Of a DNA stretch of 64,000 bases, positions 45,940-55,867 are shown piece by piece (the first letter of the stretch is position 1; each line of letters starts with the position of its first letter). A program made the position numbers and the translations under genes. Location of the stretch: positions 124,001 to 188,000 of the forward strand of contig NZ_JAUZVZ010000003.1 in NCBI RefSeq assembly GCF_030717845.1. Direction: 5' to 3'. A model generated the notes under the pieces. It saw nothing but the letters and a program-made list of their open reading frames with translations. It was not told the origin of the DNA and searched no databases. Source of the stretch: Alkalimonas collagenimarina. GTDB taxonomy: Bacteria; Pseudomonadota; Gammaproteobacteria; Enterobacterales; Alteromonadaceae.

Positions 45940-46239
45940 TTACTCTGTGTTATCACTGATAGGAAGTAAAGCAAGTACATCGGTTACTTCAGCCAGTGAG
46001 TATAATTGAGAGGGCACATGCTGCAATTGAACCACCAAGCCCCCTTGTCTGGCAAGCGCTAATTGTTTTAATAGCCAAGCTAGCCCGGCCGTATCAATCG
46101 AGCTCAATTGTTTAAAATCGAAGACAACCTGACCTGACATGCTACTTAGTTGCTTAAAAGGCCAGCAACCAAGCAAAGTATTTCTATCCAATGTGCCATG
46201 AAATAGCAATCGTTGTTGATCATGCTCTATACGCAACAC
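45940..46239 (-). CDS. mlaB: STAS-domain protein MlaB
   Basis: The 99-residue STAS domain protein has QVVFDFKQLSSIDTAGLAWL, the STAS strand-loop-helix with the conserved DTAG Ser/Thr site. MlaB binds the MlaF ATPase and is needed for the activity of the MlaFEDB complex. Translation probably starts at GTG 46239, since AAGGAG is ~10 bases upstream. The gene begins three bases beyond mlaC. Confidence 0.9.
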   Translation of the reverse strand: MLRIEHDQQRLLFHGTLDRNTLLGCWPFKQLSSMSGQVVFDFKQLSSIDTAGLAWLLKQLALARQGGLVVQLQHVPSQLYSLAEVTDVLALLPISDNTE

Positions 46240-46242
46240 CGA

Positions 46243-46902
46243 CTAGTCTCCTTCAGCAGGTTCAGCCGGCTCAATCGGTGCTTTAGCGCGTTCTTGCAGC
46301 AGTTCAGTCACTCGGCTTAAGCCCTGCTGACGGATCATGCCAGCTAGCTCAGCTCGTTTACTATCCAGCAGTGAAATACCTTCAGCCACCATATCAAACA
46401 CCTGCCAATACTCAGAGTCTCTGGCGCGGCGTAATTTAAACTCAATGACGATATCCGGCTTACCAGGGTCGATGACCCGGGCTCTGACAGTTGCAATCTG
46501 GCGGTTGCCGACATCTTGGCTGGGCGCGATGATTACCTGCTGATCACGATACAAGGTCAGGGTTCCGGCATAGGTCGCAATCATGTACTCTTGAAAAGCG
46601 ATGACAAAGGCATCACGCTCCTCTTCGGTGGTATTGCGGATATGATTACCAATCACCCGGAATGCCGCATAGCGCACATCAATGTAAGGTAATAGTTCTT
46701 CATTGACCATGGCCCGCATCAGCTCAGGATCGGCCATAATGTTATCTTTTTCTGCTGCTAACCGGGTAAACGCCTGATCCGCCACCACAGAGATCATTTC
46801 ATAAGGGTCGGTAAATTTCTGTACCTCGGCCGCAGACAAAGAGACAGAAAGCAACAAAGCGAAGGTAGCTGTCATCTGTGTAAATAATTTAACTAATTTC
46901 AT
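46243..46902 (-). CDS. mlaC: Periplasmic phospholipid shuttle MlaC
   Basis: The 219-residue protein has a signal peptide ending near SLSAAE. The mature part is the MlaC/Tol-Tol-Ttg2D family fold (DPYEMISVVADQAFTRLAAE, VRYAAFRVIGNHIRNTTEEE, FVIAFQEYMIATYAGTLTLY). It carries phospholipid between the outer-membrane MlaA complex and inner-membrane MlaFEDB. An extra Pro/Glu-rich tail ends the protein. Confidence 0.94.
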   Translation of the reverse strand: MKLVKLFTQMTATFALLLSVSLSAAEVQKFTDPYEMISVVADQAFTRLAAEKDNIMADPELMRAMVNEELLPYIDVRYAAFRVIGNHIRNTTEEERDAFVIAFQEYMIATYAGTLTLYRDQQVIIAPSQDVGNRQIATVRARVIDPGKPDIVIEFKLRRARDSEYWQVFDMVAEGISLLDSKRAELAGMIRQQGLSRVTELLQERAKAPIEPAEPAEGD

Positions 46903-46904
46903 AA

Positions 46905-47366
46905 CTAATCCCGATTAAATAAAAACTGACCGATCAATTCTTCCAGCACCATGGCTGAACGCGTGTCTTCAATCATATCGCCATCTTTGAGTATGTGGAC
47001 GGTTTCGTCAATAAAGCCGGGCTGGATACCAAGATACTGCTCCCCCAGCAAACCAGAGGTTAAAATGACCACAGAGCTGGTTTCAGGGAAATTATCGTAC
47101 TGTCGACTAATTTCAAGACGCACCCTGGGCGTGTAGTAGTTTTTGTCCAGTTCTATCGCCGCGACCCGGCCAACCACCACACCACCAACTTTGATGGGTG
47201 AGCGAGCCTTCAACCCACCAATATTTTCGAACTCGGCGTACAAGGTGTAGGTATCACCCGAGCCAGCAAAACCCGTGTTAGCTACTTTGAGTGCCAGAAT
47301 CAAAAAAGCACCTACGGCTATAGCTACAAACAAACCGACTAAAATCTCAATTTTCCGTGTGCTCAT
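46905..47366 (-). CDS. mlaD: MCE-domain protein MlaD
   Basis: The 153-residue protein has one N-terminal membrane helix and one MCE domain (YAEFENIGGLKARSPIKVGG, LGEQYLGIQPGF). It forms the hexameric periplasmic ring of the MlaFEDB phospholipid transporter. ATG 47366 is chosen over an in-frame TTG at 47378; GTGGA from the mlaE stop region serves as ribosome site. MlaA is not encoded in this cluster. Confidence 0.94.
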   Translation of the reverse strand: MSTRKIEILVGLFVAIAVGAFLILALKVANTGFAGSGDTYTLYAEFENIGGLKARSPIKVGGVVVGRVAAIELDKNYYTPRVRLEISRQYDNFPETSSVVILTSGLLGEQYLGIQPGFIDETVHILKDGDMIEDTRSAMVLEELIGQFLFNRD

Positions 47367-47367
47367 G

Positions 47368-48150
47368 TTATCCACCAAACATTAATGCGGTTAAAATAAA
47401 ATCAAATGCTAAAACTGCTAACGATGCGGTTACTACGGTTTCGGTGGTCGCCCGGCTAATACCCTCAGACGTTGGAACCGCATCAAACCCTTTGTGCAGA
47501 GCAATCCACATCACTATAAAAGCAAAAACGATGCTTTTAATGATGCCATTGAACACATCTTGATACAGATCGACATTCGCTTGCATCGCTGACCAATAGC
47601 CCCCGCCATCGACACCCAGCCAATCAACACCCACCAAATGACCACCCAAAATTCCTACCGCAGTAAAGATAATGGCCAGCAAAGGCATGCTGATCACACC
47701 AGCCCAAAATCGAGGGGAAATAATACGACGCAATGGGTCCACCGCCATCATTTCCATGCTCGATAGTTGTTCGGTTGCTTTCATCAAGCCAATCTCAGCC
47801 GTTAAGGCACTGCCTGCCCGCCCAGCAAAAAGCAATGCAGTAACAACAGGCCCGAGTTCACGCAACAAACTCAAGGCCACCAATGGACCCAACATTTGCT
47901 CGGCGCCAAACTTCACCAGTACGGTATAACCTTGCAAGGCCAGCACCATACCTATAAAGAGCCCGGAGACCAAAATAATCAGTAACGACAGCACACCGAC
48001 AACATAGAGCTGCTTAATAAGCAACGGTGTTCCTTTACGGATGCTGGGCTTGCCAAAAATAGCTCCAAGCAGCATTAAAGCAGCACGACCCAGTCCCATA
48101 ACGGAGTGAATAGTGGCAGCGCCCATTCGCTGCAGTTGATCCAACACCAT
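47368..48150 (-). CDS. mlaE: Phospholipid ABC transporter permease MlaE
   Basis: The 260-residue permease has about five to six membrane segments and the MlaE-family motifs [35 protein letters not shown] and [23 protein letters not shown] 48150 overlaps the mlaF stop (TGATG) and has GGAG eight bases upstream; a GTG one codon earlier is less likely. It is part of the inner-membrane lipid transporter maintaining outer-membrane asymmetry. Confidence 0.95.
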   Translation of the reverse strand: MVLDQLQRMGAATIHSVMGLGRAALMLLGAIFGKPSIRKGTPLLIKQLYVVGVLSLLIILVSGLFIGMVLALQGYTVLVKFGAEQMLGPLVALSLLRELGPVVTALLFAGRAGSALTAEIGLMKATEQLSSMEMMAVDPLRRIISPRFWAGVISMPLLAIIFTAVGILGGHLVGVDWLGVDGGGYWSAMQANVDLYQDVFNGIIKSIVFAFIVMWIALHKGFDAVPTSEGISRATTETVVTASLAVLAFDFILTALMFGG

Positions 48151-48962
48151 CACAACAACTCCATTAATTCATCGGCATAAGGCGCCGCTTTGTAGTGAAA
48201 AGGCACGGCGCCATCGGCTTCGCCTTTCAAAAACTGTTGCACCAAAGGTGATTCATGCTGCCGCAGTTGCTCCGGTGTACCCTCTCCAATCACATGTTTT
48301 TCAGCCACTACGTAGACATAGTCGGCAATACTCATCACTTCGGTGACATCATGCGATACCACGATGGAGGTTAAACCCAGCGCATTGTTCAATGCTCGGA
48401 TCAGTTTCACAACAATGCCCATCGATATCGGGTCTTGTCCGGCAAAAGGCTCATCGTACATGATCAACTGGGGGTCTAAGGCAATGGCACGAGCTAAAGC
48501 AGCCCGGCGCGCCATACCACCTGATAATTCAGCGGGCATTAAATCACGGGCTCCACGCAAACCTACCGCCTCTAGCTTCATGAGTACCATGATTTTAATT
48601 AAACTTTCCGGTAGCTTAGTATGCTCACGGATGGGAAACGCAACATTATCAAATACCGACATTTCACTGAACAAAGCTCCACTTTGAAACAGCATGCTCA
48701 TATCTTTGCGTGTCTGATACAGTTCAGAGCGGTTCATCTTAGGAATGGAACGACCGCGAAACAAAATATCGCCACTATCGGGCCGCAGTTGACCACCAAT
48801 CAACTTCAGCAGCGTAGTTTTGCCAATGCCGCTCGGCCCCATAATGGCGGTCACTTTTCCTTTTTCAACTGTCATATTCATACCGTCATAGATGAGGTTA
48901 TCCCCTCGACTGAACGACAGATTTTGAATATCGACCATAATATCGGACAAAGTACTCTCCAT
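48150..48962 (-). CDS. mlaF: Phospholipid ABC transporter ATPase MlaF
   Basis: The 270-residue ATPase has Walker A GPSGIGKT, signature [14 protein letters not shown] (the MlaF-type SGGMARR), Walker [14 protein letters not shown] and switch His in [10 protein letters not shown]. It energises MlaE with MlaB bound. It is the first gene of the mla operon. The assigned ATG has no good ribosome site; a second in-frame ATG eight codons later is possible. It is divergent from yrbG, as in Escherichia coli. Confidence 0.94.
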   Translation of the reverse strand: MESTLSDIMVDIQNLSFSRGDNLIYDGMNMTVEKGKVTAIMGPSGIGKTTLLKLIGGQLRPDSGDILFRGRSIPKMNRSELYQTRKDMSMLFQSGALFSEMSVFDNVAFPIREHTKLPESLIKIMVLMKLEAVGLRGARDLMPAELSGGMARRAALARAIALDPQLIMYDEPFAGQDPISMGIVVKLIRALNNALGLTSIVVSHDVTEVMSIADYVYVVAEKHVIGEGTPEQLRQHESPLVQQFLKGEADGAVPFHYKAAPYADELMELL

Positions 48963-49211
48963 ATTGCAGGCTTAGCCTGCATCTAAACAGCGCGGCACTA
49001 TACCGATACCGCTTTCCTATTTCAAATAAGTACCTATTTGCATTTAAACGAATGCAAACTCTATTGTATCAAAGTTGGCACTGCATGACCTTCTCATTAT
49101 TCGTAACAAATCATTGCAAAAAGTCGAACACCTTAAAACACTATAAATTTTGCTTTTCTAAACAATAAACGGGAAAATAGCCACATTAGACCACCCCAGA
49201 AGGAATATTGA

Positions 49212-50183
49212 GTGTCGCCACTCATCACAGCCAGCATCTTCGTACTTGTCGGGCTTATCTTATTGATTTGGAGCGCAGATCGCTTTGTATATGGCGCATC
49301 CTCTATCGCCCGAAACCTGAATATTTCACCGATGATCATTGGTCTAACCATTGTTGCCATGGGCTCTTCAGCCCCTGAAATCATGGTTTCCGCCACGGCT
49401 GCCTGGCAAGGCCGACTCGATACCTCTGTGGGGAACGCTTTAGGGTCCAACATCACCAATATACTGCTGGTCATTGGTGCCACGGCTTTGCTCAAGCCCA
49501 TTAGTGTCGCATCCATGACGGTGAAACGAGAATTTCCGTTGTTAATTTTATGCACTTTATTAGGGTACCTGTTTTTAGCCGATCAAACCTTAACCAGAGC
49601 TGAAGGAGGTATCCTTTTAACCGCTTTTGCCCTTTTCATTGCCTTGATGGTTTATTGGGGCCGCCATGTTGCTCCTGACGATCCGCTGCTCAGCGAGTAT
49701 CAGGCGGAGTTGCCGCCGCCAATCACAACATACAAAGCAATTTTCTGGCTCGTCGCGGGTCTGCTATTGTTGCTGGCAAGCTCACAGTTGTTGGTGCATG
49801 GCGCAGTGACGATTGCCAGCTATGCTGGCATGAGTGATTTATTGATTGGCTTGACCATTATTGCCATCGGAACCAGTTTGCCTGAGTTGGCGGCCAGTTT
49901 AATTGGTATCCTCAAAGGCGAGGACGATTTAGCGCTGGGCAATATTATTGGCTCGAATATCTTTAACATTTTAGCGGTTTTAGGTATTGGCGTTGTCATT
50001 GCTCCGGGCAGCATTGATGTTAATGCAGCCGGCAGAGATAGTTACGTCATGATTGCGGCTACCGTAGTGATGCTGCTCATGAGTTTACGGATTGGTAAAC
50101 TTCGGCGTATTAATCGGGTCGAAGGTCTACTGCTGCTGACAGCATTTATCGGTTATCAGTTTTTGTTATTTAACAGCTTTTAA
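49212..50183 (+). CDS. yrbG: CaCA-family Na+/Ca2+ exchanger-like protein YrbG
   Basis: The 323-residue inner-membrane protein has two inverted halves with alpha repeats: GLTIVAMGSSAPEIMVSATA (first) and IGLTIIAIGTSLPELAASLI (second), each followed by GNALGSNITNI or GNIIGSNIFNI. It belongs to the cation/Ca2+ exchanger superfamily. Translation starts at GTG 49212 with AAGGA eight bases upstream. It heads the conserved yrbG-kdsD-kdsC-lptCAB-rpoN gene order. Confidence 0.92.
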   Translation: MSPLITASIFVLVGLILLIWSADRFVYGASSIARNLNISPMIIGLTIVAMGSSAPEIMVSATAAWQGRLDTSVGNALGSNITNILLVIGATALLKPISVASMTVKREFPLLILCTLLGYLFLADQTLTRAEGGILLTAFALFIALMVYWGRHVAPDDPLLSEYQAELPPPITTYKAIFWLVAGLLLLLASSQLLVHGAVTIASYAGMSDLLIGLTIIAIGTSLPELAASLIGILKGEDDLALGNIIGSNIFNILAVLGIGVVIAPGSIDVNAAGRDSYVMIAATVVMLLMSLRIGKLRRINRVEGLLLLTAFIGYQFLLFNSF

Positions 50184-50196
50184 TATGGAAGCTCCC

Positions 50197-51165
50197 ATGA
50201 CCACTAGTTTTAAAGCTCAGGCGTTACAGGTTTTAGCCATCGAAGCAGAGGCGGTCTCGCAATTAGCCCGCTTTATCGATGATGACTTCGAGCGGGCCTG
50301 TCAACTCATTATGGACAGCAGCGGTCGGGTCATTGTCTCCGGCATGGGCAAGTCTGGCCACATTGCTAATAAAATTGCCGCAACCTTTGCATCCACCGGT
50401 ACGCCAGCTTTTTTTGTCCATCCGGGTGAGGCCAGCCATGGCGATCTTGGTATGATCACCAAAGATGATGTGGTGATTGCCATATCTAACTCCGGAGAAA
50501 CCGGTGAGATCCTCACCATCATTCCGGTGATCAAGCGCATAGGTGCTCATTTGATTGCCATGAGTGGAAATCCTTCCTCGACTTTAGCTAAGCTCGCTGA
50601 TGTCCATGTCTGTGTTAAAGTCGATCAGGAAGCCTGCCCATTAGGGCTGGCCCCAACAGCAAGCACCACAGCAACACTTGCCATGGGAGATGCCATGGCA
50701 GTCGCTTTATTAAATGCGCGTGGCTTTTCAGCCAATGATTTTGCCTTATCTCACCCAGGGGGCAGCTTGGGCCGGCGTTTACTGTTACGCTTACAAGATG
50801 TGATGCACAGCGATAGTGCTGTGCCTATCGTGTTGGTCACTGCATCTATTAAAGAGGCATTATTGGAAATGTCTGCCAAAGGTCTGGGGATGACCGCCAT
50901 TGTCGATTCATCCGGTCAATTGCAAGGTGTTTTTACCGATGGTGATTTACGCCGTATTCTTGATCAACGCTATGATATTCATGACACAGCCATTACTATG
51001 GTGATGACGCCTGACTGTATTACGGCAGCCCCGGAAACCTTAGCAGCCGAAGCGTTAAAGATGATGGAGCAGCGCAAGATTAACGGCTTAATTATTATTG
51101 ATGCACAAAAGAAACCGATTGGTGCGATGAATATGCATGACCTGTTAAAGGCTGGAGTGTTGTGA
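50197..51165 (+). CDS. kdsD: Arabinose-5-phosphate isomerase
   Basis: The 322-residue enzyme has an SIS domain (GRVIVSGMGKSGHIANKIAA, AISNSGETGEIL, HPGGSLGRRLL) and two CBS domains (~205-320). It converts ribulose-5-phosphate to arabinose-5-phosphate, the precursor of Kdo in lipopolysaccharide. The ATG at 50197 is preferred because GGAAG lies upstream of it, while ATG 50185 has none. The stop overlaps kdsC. Confidence 0.95.
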   Translation: MTTSFKAQALQVLAIEAEAVSQLARFIDDDFERACQLIMDSSGRVIVSGMGKSGHIANKIAATFASTGTPAFFVHPGEASHGDLGMITKDDVVIAISNSGETGEILTIIPVIKRIGAHLIAMSGNPSSTLAKLADVHVCVKVDQEACPLGLAPTASTTATLAMGDAMAVALLNARGFSANDFALSHPGGSLGRRLLLRLQDVMHSDSAVPIVLVTASIKEALLEMSAKGLGMTAIVDSSGQLQGVFTDGDLRRILDQRYDIHDTAITMVMTPDCITAAPETLAAEALKMMEQRKINGLIIIDAQKKPIGAMNMHDLLKAGVL

Positions 51166-51722
51166 TGCGCAGCTTATTTAAACAATGCTACCAAGCAGTC
51201 TCCGATGAGCTGTGGCAACAGGCGCAACAAATCCGTTTGCTGATTTGTGATGTTGATGGAGTTTTTTCGGATGGTCGCATTTACCTTGGTAACGACGGCG
51301 AAGAGCTAAAAGCCTTCCATACCCGCGATGGCTATGGCGTCAAAGCCTTACGCAAAGCTGGCGTAGAGGTTGCGGTCATCACCGGTCGTACCTCTGATAT
51401 CGTCCAGAAACGTATGCAATCACTGACCATCCCCTATATTTATCAGGGACAAGAACAAAAAATACCGGCCTACAACGAGTTGCTTACTACACTGTCGCTT
51501 CAGCCGGAGCAAGTGGCCTATATCGGTGACGATTTAAGTGACTGGGATGTCATGCAGCGTGTTGGCCTGAGCATTGCGGTTCATGATGCTCACCCGTATT
51601 TGCGACTCCATGCTAACTATATTACCCAAAGCCTCGGTGGTTATGGTGCAGTTCGGGAAGCCTCAGATCTGCTGCTCATGTGCCGCAACGCTTTTCAACA
51701 ATTTGATGGCAGTAGCTCATGA
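51165..51722 (+). CDS. kdsC: 3-deoxy-D-manno-octulosonate 8-phosphate phosphatase
   Basis: The 185-residue HAD-family phosphatase has LLICDVDGVFSDGRIY with the nucleophile and acid aspartates, then AVITGRTSDIVQKR and YIGDDLSDWDVM for the later HAD motifs. It releases free Kdo. ATG 51165 overlaps the kdsD stop (TGATG), and the kdsC stop overlaps the lptC start (ATGA). Confidence 0.96.
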   Translation: MRSLFKQCYQAVSDELWQQAQQIRLLICDVDGVFSDGRIYLGNDGEELKAFHTRDGYGVKALRKAGVEVAVITGRTSDIVQKRMQSLTIPYIYQGQEQKIPAYNELLTTLSLQPEQVAYIGDDLSDWDVMQRVGLSIAVHDAHPYLRLHANYITQSLGGYGAVREASDLLLMCRNAFQQFDGSSS

Positions 51723-52276
51723 AAAGCTGGCTACGGCTTAGCCTAATACTCTTGCTGGTAGCTGCGGTATTCAGCTACTGGTGGCATTCAGCATCTGAAG
51801 ACAGCACATCCATTTACACGGAACGGGAACTGATCCCGGATTTTATAGCCGAACAGTTAACACGTACCGTGTACAATGAAGATGGCCAGCTCAGTGAGTT
51901 GGTGCAGGCAGAACGTATGGAGCACTTTGAGTGGCTTGGCTTTACACAACTCGAGAAGCCTGTATTTACCTTGCTAGATAGAGCACACAACCTGAGTTGG
52001 CAGGCGTCCAGTGTATCCGCAGTATTGTACCCGAATGACAAGCTGATTCTTGATGGTGAGGTGTTATTGCAAAATTTAGCCCCTGACGATTTAATTGATC
52101 GAGTGCAAACATCGTACCTTGAAATGTCACTCCCTTCGGAGCTTATTACCACCGACGAAGAGGTAATGATTTTCGGTATAGGCTTTACCATACACGGTTT
52201 AGGTATGCGAGCCAGCCTGAATGAACAGAGTATTTTTATGCAGCAACACCTACGGACGGATTACCAGAATGATTAA
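51719..52276 (+). CDS. lptC: Lipopolysaccharide export protein LptC
   Basis: The 185-residue bitopic protein has one N-terminal membrane helix (LRLSLILLLVAAVFSYWW) and a periplasmic beta-jellyroll (VYNEDGQLSELVQAERMEHF, PNDKLILDGEVLLQNL). It bridges LptB2FG and LptA in lipopolysaccharide transport. The 3' end overlaps lptA by eight bases. Confidence 0.93.
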   Translation: MKSWLRLSLILLLVAAVFSYWWHSASEDSTSIYTERELIPDFIAEQLTRTVYNEDGQLSELVQAERMEHFEWLGFTQLEKPVFTLLDRAHNLSWQASSVSAVLYPNDKLILDGEVLLQNLAPDDLIDRVQTSYLEMSLPSELITTDEEVMIFGIGFTIHGLGMRASLNEQSIFMQQHLRTDYQND

Positions 52277-52796
52277 AACCTCTCTCCTACTGACGGCGTT
52301 GCTGTTCAGTGCACTCGCGTTGGCAGATCAGTCAGACTTCCAACAACCTTTATCTGTTGATTCGGACACTTTTTTCACCGATATACAAACATCTAATCTT
52401 GTGTATGAGCGTAATGTCATTGTACAACAGGGATCGCTCAAAATTCTGGCCGAAAAGCTCGAAATAGACGGTTCTGCCGGCAAAGGGGCAGAGATTTTTA
52501 TTGCCACCGGTAACCCGGCAACCTACAGCCAACTGATGGAAGATGGCTCCAGAGTGGAAGCGGAAGCCCAAGAAATTCGCTTTGAGCGAGCCGACCGCAT
52601 GCTGACCATGACGGGGAACGCAGAGTTAAGACAAAGCGGCAGTCTGGTTCGGGGCGCATTAATGCGCTATAACATTGAAACACAGCAATTAAATGCTGAA
52701 CGTGGTGATGATGAAAATGGGCGAGTCAGGACAATATTTGAACCTGCGCAGCGTCAACCGCAAAACAATAATCAAGAAGAGAACCAACAACCATGA
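52269..52796 (+). CDS. lptA: Lipopolysaccharide transport protein LptA
   Basis: The 175-residue periplasmic protein has a signal peptide ([19 protein letters not shown]) and the OstA-type jellyroll with [40 protein letters not shown] and [19 protein letters not shown]. Its oligomers form the bridge to LptDE. The tail is Gln/Asn-rich and probably disordered. ATG 52269 lies at the signal-peptide start; an upstream in-frame start at 52221 would precede it with non-hydrophobic residues. Confidence 0.94.
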   Translation: MIKTSLLLTALLFSALALADQSDFQQPLSVDSDTFFTDIQTSNLVYERNVIVQQGSLKILAEKLEIDGSAGKGAEIFIATGNPATYSQLMEDGSRVEAEAQEIRFERADRMLTMTGNAELRQSGSLVRGALMRYNIETQQLNAERGDDENGRVRTIFEPAQRQPQNNNQEENQQP

Positions 52797-53515
52797 CATT
52801 GAAAGCATCCCATTTAGCCAAAAGCTATAAAGGTCGGCATGTGGTGAAAGATGTCAGTCTGGAAGTGAATGCCGGACAAATCGTTGGCTTACTCGGACCC
52901 AATGGGGCTGGCAAAACCACCACATTTTACATGATCGTTGGCCTTGTGCCCTGCGATAAAGGGTCTATCATGCTGAACAATAGCGATGTGACTGATCAAC
53001 CCATTCATCAACGCGCCCGGCTTGGGATTGGCTACCTACCCCAAGAGAGCTCCATTTTTCGTAAGTTAACGGTGCGGGATAACTTATTGGCTATACTGCA
53101 AACACGCAAAGAGCTTTCAAATTCACAGCAGGAAGAAACAGCTGATGATCTGCTGGAAGAGTTTCACATTGGTCATATCAGCCAGAGTCTTGGCATGAGT
53201 TTATCAGGGGGCGAACGCCGTCGGGTAGAAATTGCCCGGGCTCTGGCAGCCGATCCCGACTTCGTGCTACTGGATGAACCCTTTGCCGGAGTCGATCCTA
53301 TTTCGGTACTGGATATCAAAAAAATCATTCAGCACCTCAGTCAACGTGGCATTGGTGTCTTGATCACCGATCACAATGTCAGAGAAACCCTTGATGTTTG
53401 TGAAACGGCCTATATTGTTAGTCATGGGGAGTTGATTGCAAAAGGTACCCCAGCAGATGTACTCGCAAACCAGCACGTCAGGGATGTATACCTTGGTGAG
53501 CAATTCAGGCTATAG
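52793..53515 (+). CDS. lptB: Lipopolysaccharide export ATPase LptB
   Basis: The 240-residue ATPase has Walker [23 protein letters not shown], the signature [15 protein letters not shown] and Walker [17 protein letters not shown]. LptB drives extraction of lipopolysaccharide by LptFG, which are encoded elsewhere. The start overlaps the lptA stop (ATGA). Confidence 0.96.
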   Translation: MTLKASHLAKSYKGRHVVKDVSLEVNAGQIVGLLGPNGAGKTTTFYMIVGLVPCDKGSIMLNNSDVTDQPIHQRARLGIGYLPQESSIFRKLTVRDNLLAILQTRKELSNSQQEETADDLLEEFHIGHISQSLGMSLSGGERRRVEIARALAADPDFVLLDEPFAGVDPISVLDIKKIIQHLSQRGIGVLITDHNVRETLDVCETAYIVSHGELIAKGTPADVLANQHVRDVYLGEQFRL

Positions 53516-53563
53516 TTATAGCATCAGGCTTTGTTTTTTTATGCAGGAGCACCGTACATACCA

Positions 53564-55078
53564 ATGAAGCCATCTTTACAACTTCGTCTTGGCCAGCAAC
53601 TCACCATGACTCCTCAGCTGCAACAAGCCATTCGGCTGTTACAGCTGTCGACTATTGAGTTACAACAAGAAATCCAGGAAGCACTGGATGCCAACCCCTT
53701 GCTGGAGTCTGAAGACGATTACGATCAGCTTAACGGTAGCGACGACAAGCAAGCTGACGACTCTATGCAACAACAAGATCCGTCAGAACAACATTCCTCA
53801 GATACACACAGTTCAGACGGTTCGGATGGCTCAGAAGATTATGACGAGCCCGATACCAGTGAGTCGATGACCAGCCAGGATATAAGCGATGATCTGCCAC
53901 TGGATAACCACTGGGATGATTTAGTCAGTGCAGCCCCAGTTGCTTCAGCAGGCTACAATGGCGACGAGGATACCGCTTATCAAGGAGAAACCTCAGAGAC
54001 GCTGCAAAGCTACCTGCGCTGGCAAATGGAGCTCACGCCATTTTCAGATACCGATCGTGCCATTGCTGAAATCATTATTGAAGCAATCGATGAAGCAGGC
54101 TTTTTAACCATTGAGTGTGAAGAGATCCTTGAATCATTAGGCCTGGACGACATTGAAGCTGATGAGGTTGAGGCCGTAATAAAGCGTATTCAGTTGTTTG
54201 ACCCTATCGGCGTCGGCTCACGCAATGTACGGGAATCGTTGCTGGTTCAACTGCGTCAATTTGCCGAAGAAACACCTTATCTGGCGGCGGCTCGCTTGCT
54301 GATAAGTGAGCATGCCGATTTATTAGCCAATCGCGACTTTCGAACTTTGATGAAAGTGACTAGACTGAAAGAAGACGAACTGCGAGACGCGATGAAGTTG
54401 ATCCATAGCTTGAATCCAAGGCCCGGTACCACAGTGATTCGGGAAGAACAAAGCTACGTGATCCCCGATGTATCGGTGAAAAAAATAAAAGGTCGCTGGC
54501 TGGTTGAACTTAATCCAGAATCCATGCCCAAAATCCGTATCAATCAACACTACGCAGCCATGTCACGCACTGCAAAAAACACGGCAGATACCCAGTTTAT
54601 CCGGTCACATCTGCAAGAAGCGAAATGGTTTTTAAAAAGTATTGAAAGCAGAAATGAAACCCTGCTCAAAGTGGCTAACTGCATCGTTCAGCAGCAGCAA
54701 GGCTTTTTTGAGCATGGTGAAGAAGCAATGAAGCCGATGGTGCTGAATGATGTTGCCGAAATGGTAGGTATGCATGAATCCACCATATCCAGAGTCACTA
54801 CGCAAAAATACATGCACACACCACGCGGTATTTTTGAGTTAAAGTTTTTTTTCTCCAGCCATGTTAGTACAGAAAATGGGGGTGAATGTTCGTCCACTGC
54901 AATTCGAGCTTTAATTAAGAAGTTAGTCGCGGCGGAAAACCCGGCAAAACCATTAAGCGATAGCAAAATGGTGGACATACTGTCGGATCAGGGCATCAAT
55001 GTTGCCCGCAGAACCATTGCCAAGTACCGTGAGGCTTTGCTTATTCCGCCGTCTAATCAGCGTAAAACCTTACTGTAA
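53564..55078 (+). CDS. rpoN: RNA polymerase sigma-54 factor
   Basis: The 504-residue sigma factor has region I ([20 protein letters not shown]), an acidic region II (~residues 50-130, rich in Asp/Ser/Glu), the core-binding domain and the C-terminal HTH. The RpoN box reads [10 protein letters not shown] near the end. It directs transcription from -24/-12 promoters with enhancer-binding proteins. ATG 53564 begins [15 protein letters not shown] is 14 bases upstream, slightly far. hpf, ptsN, rapZ and ptsO follow, the usual rpoN cluster. Confidence 0.97.
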   Translation: MKPSLQLRLGQQLTMTPQLQQAIRLLQLSTIELQQEIQEALDANPLLESEDDYDQLNGSDDKQADDSMQQQDPSEQHSSDTHSSDGSDGSEDYDEPDTSESMTSQDISDDLPLDNHWDDLVSAAPVASAGYNGDEDTAYQGETSETLQSYLRWQMELTPFSDTDRAIAEIIIEAIDEAGFLTIECEEILESLGLDDIEADEVEAVIKRIQLFDPIGVGSRNVRESLLVQLRQFAEETPYLAAARLLISEHADLLANRDFRTLMKVTRLKEDELRDAMKLIHSLNPRPGTTVIREEQSYVIPDVSVKKIKGRWLVELNPESMPKIRINQHYAAMSRTAKNTADTQFIRSHLQEAKWFLKSIESRNETLLKVANCIVQQQQGFFEHGEEAMKPMVLNDVAEMVGMHESTISRVTTQKYMHTPRGIFELKFFFSSHVSTENGGECSSTAIRALIKKLVAAENPAKPLSDSKMVDILSDQGINVARRTIAKYREALLIPPSNQRKTLL

Positions 55079-55103
55079 GTACTTAACTAGAAGGAAACAG
55101 GCT

Positions 55104-55391
55104 ATGCAAATCAATCTTACTGGTCGTCACGTTGAAGTCACTGAAGCCTTAAAAGAGTATGTAGATACCAAGTTTGCCAAACTTGAGCGTCACTTTGAGC
55201 ATATTAACAATGTACATGTGGTGCTAAACGTGGAAAAATTGCAACAGATTGCAGAAGCCAAGCTCAACCTGAATGGTGGGGAAGTCTTTGCCGTCTCAGA
55301 AAGTGAGAATATGTATGCCGCCATTGATCAGCTAATCGACAAACTGGACCGGCAAGTCATTAAACATAAAGAGAAACTGGCCCGACATTAA
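55104..55391 (+). CDS. hpf: Ribosome hibernation promoting factor (short form)
   Basis: The 95-residue protein has MQINLTGRHVEVTEALKEYV, KLERHFEHINNVHVVLNVEK and SENMYAAIDQLIDKLDRQVI. Short HPF binds the 30S decoding centre and promotes 100S dimers in stationary phase. AAGGAA lies eight bases upstream of ATG 55104; an in-frame extension from 54999 would overlap rpoN. Confidence 0.95.
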   Translation: MQINLTGRHVEVTEALKEYVDTKFAKLERHFEHINNVHVVLNVEKLQQIAEAKLNLNGGEVFAVSESENMYAAIDQLIDKLDRQVIKHKEKLARH

Positions 55392-55396
55392 TCATA

Positions 55397-55867
55397 ATGA
55401 CTACTCTAAGTTCAATGCTATCCGAGGACTGCACCAAGAGTGCAGTTCTTTTTAACAGTAAAAAGCGCATTCTTGAGTACATTGCTGAGTTGGCTCATCA
55501 GCAGTTACCTGAGACCTCTGAATACGTGATCCTTGAATCCTTGATGGCTCGAGAGCGACTTGGCTCAACTGGCATCGGTGGGGGTATTGCCATCCCGCAT
55601 GGTAAGCTAAAAGAGGTTGAGCAACCGGTGCTTATCTTTGTCGTTAGCAAAGAGCCCATTCAGTTTGATGCGATTGATAATCAAGCAGTGGATATTTTTT
55701 GCGCCATTCTGATCCCAGAAAGCCAGTGCCAGACTCACTTAAATACCTTGGCTGCGATAGCACGGCTATTGTCGAAGAAAGAGCTGACGAGGAAAATTCG
55801 TCATGCCGAATCCGATGCATCCCTGTATCAAATTTTATTGGATGCGCAAAACGAAACGGAGCGTTAA
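55397..55867 (+). CDS. ptsN: Nitrogen-PTS EIIA component PtsN
   Basis: The 156-residue EIIA-Ntr protein carries active-site His68 in GIGGGIAIPHGKL. It takes phosphate from NPr and regulates potassium transport, sensor kinases and nitrogen metabolism according to its phosphorylation. It lies six bases after hpf and directly abuts rapZ. Confidence 0.95.
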   Translation: MTTLSSMLSEDCTKSAVLFNSKKRILEYIAELAHQQLPETSEYVILESLMARERLGSTGIGGGIAIPHGKLKEVEQPVLIFVVSKEPIQFDAIDNQAVDIFCAILIPESQCQTHLNTLAAIARLLSKKELTRKIRHAESDASLYQILLDAQNETER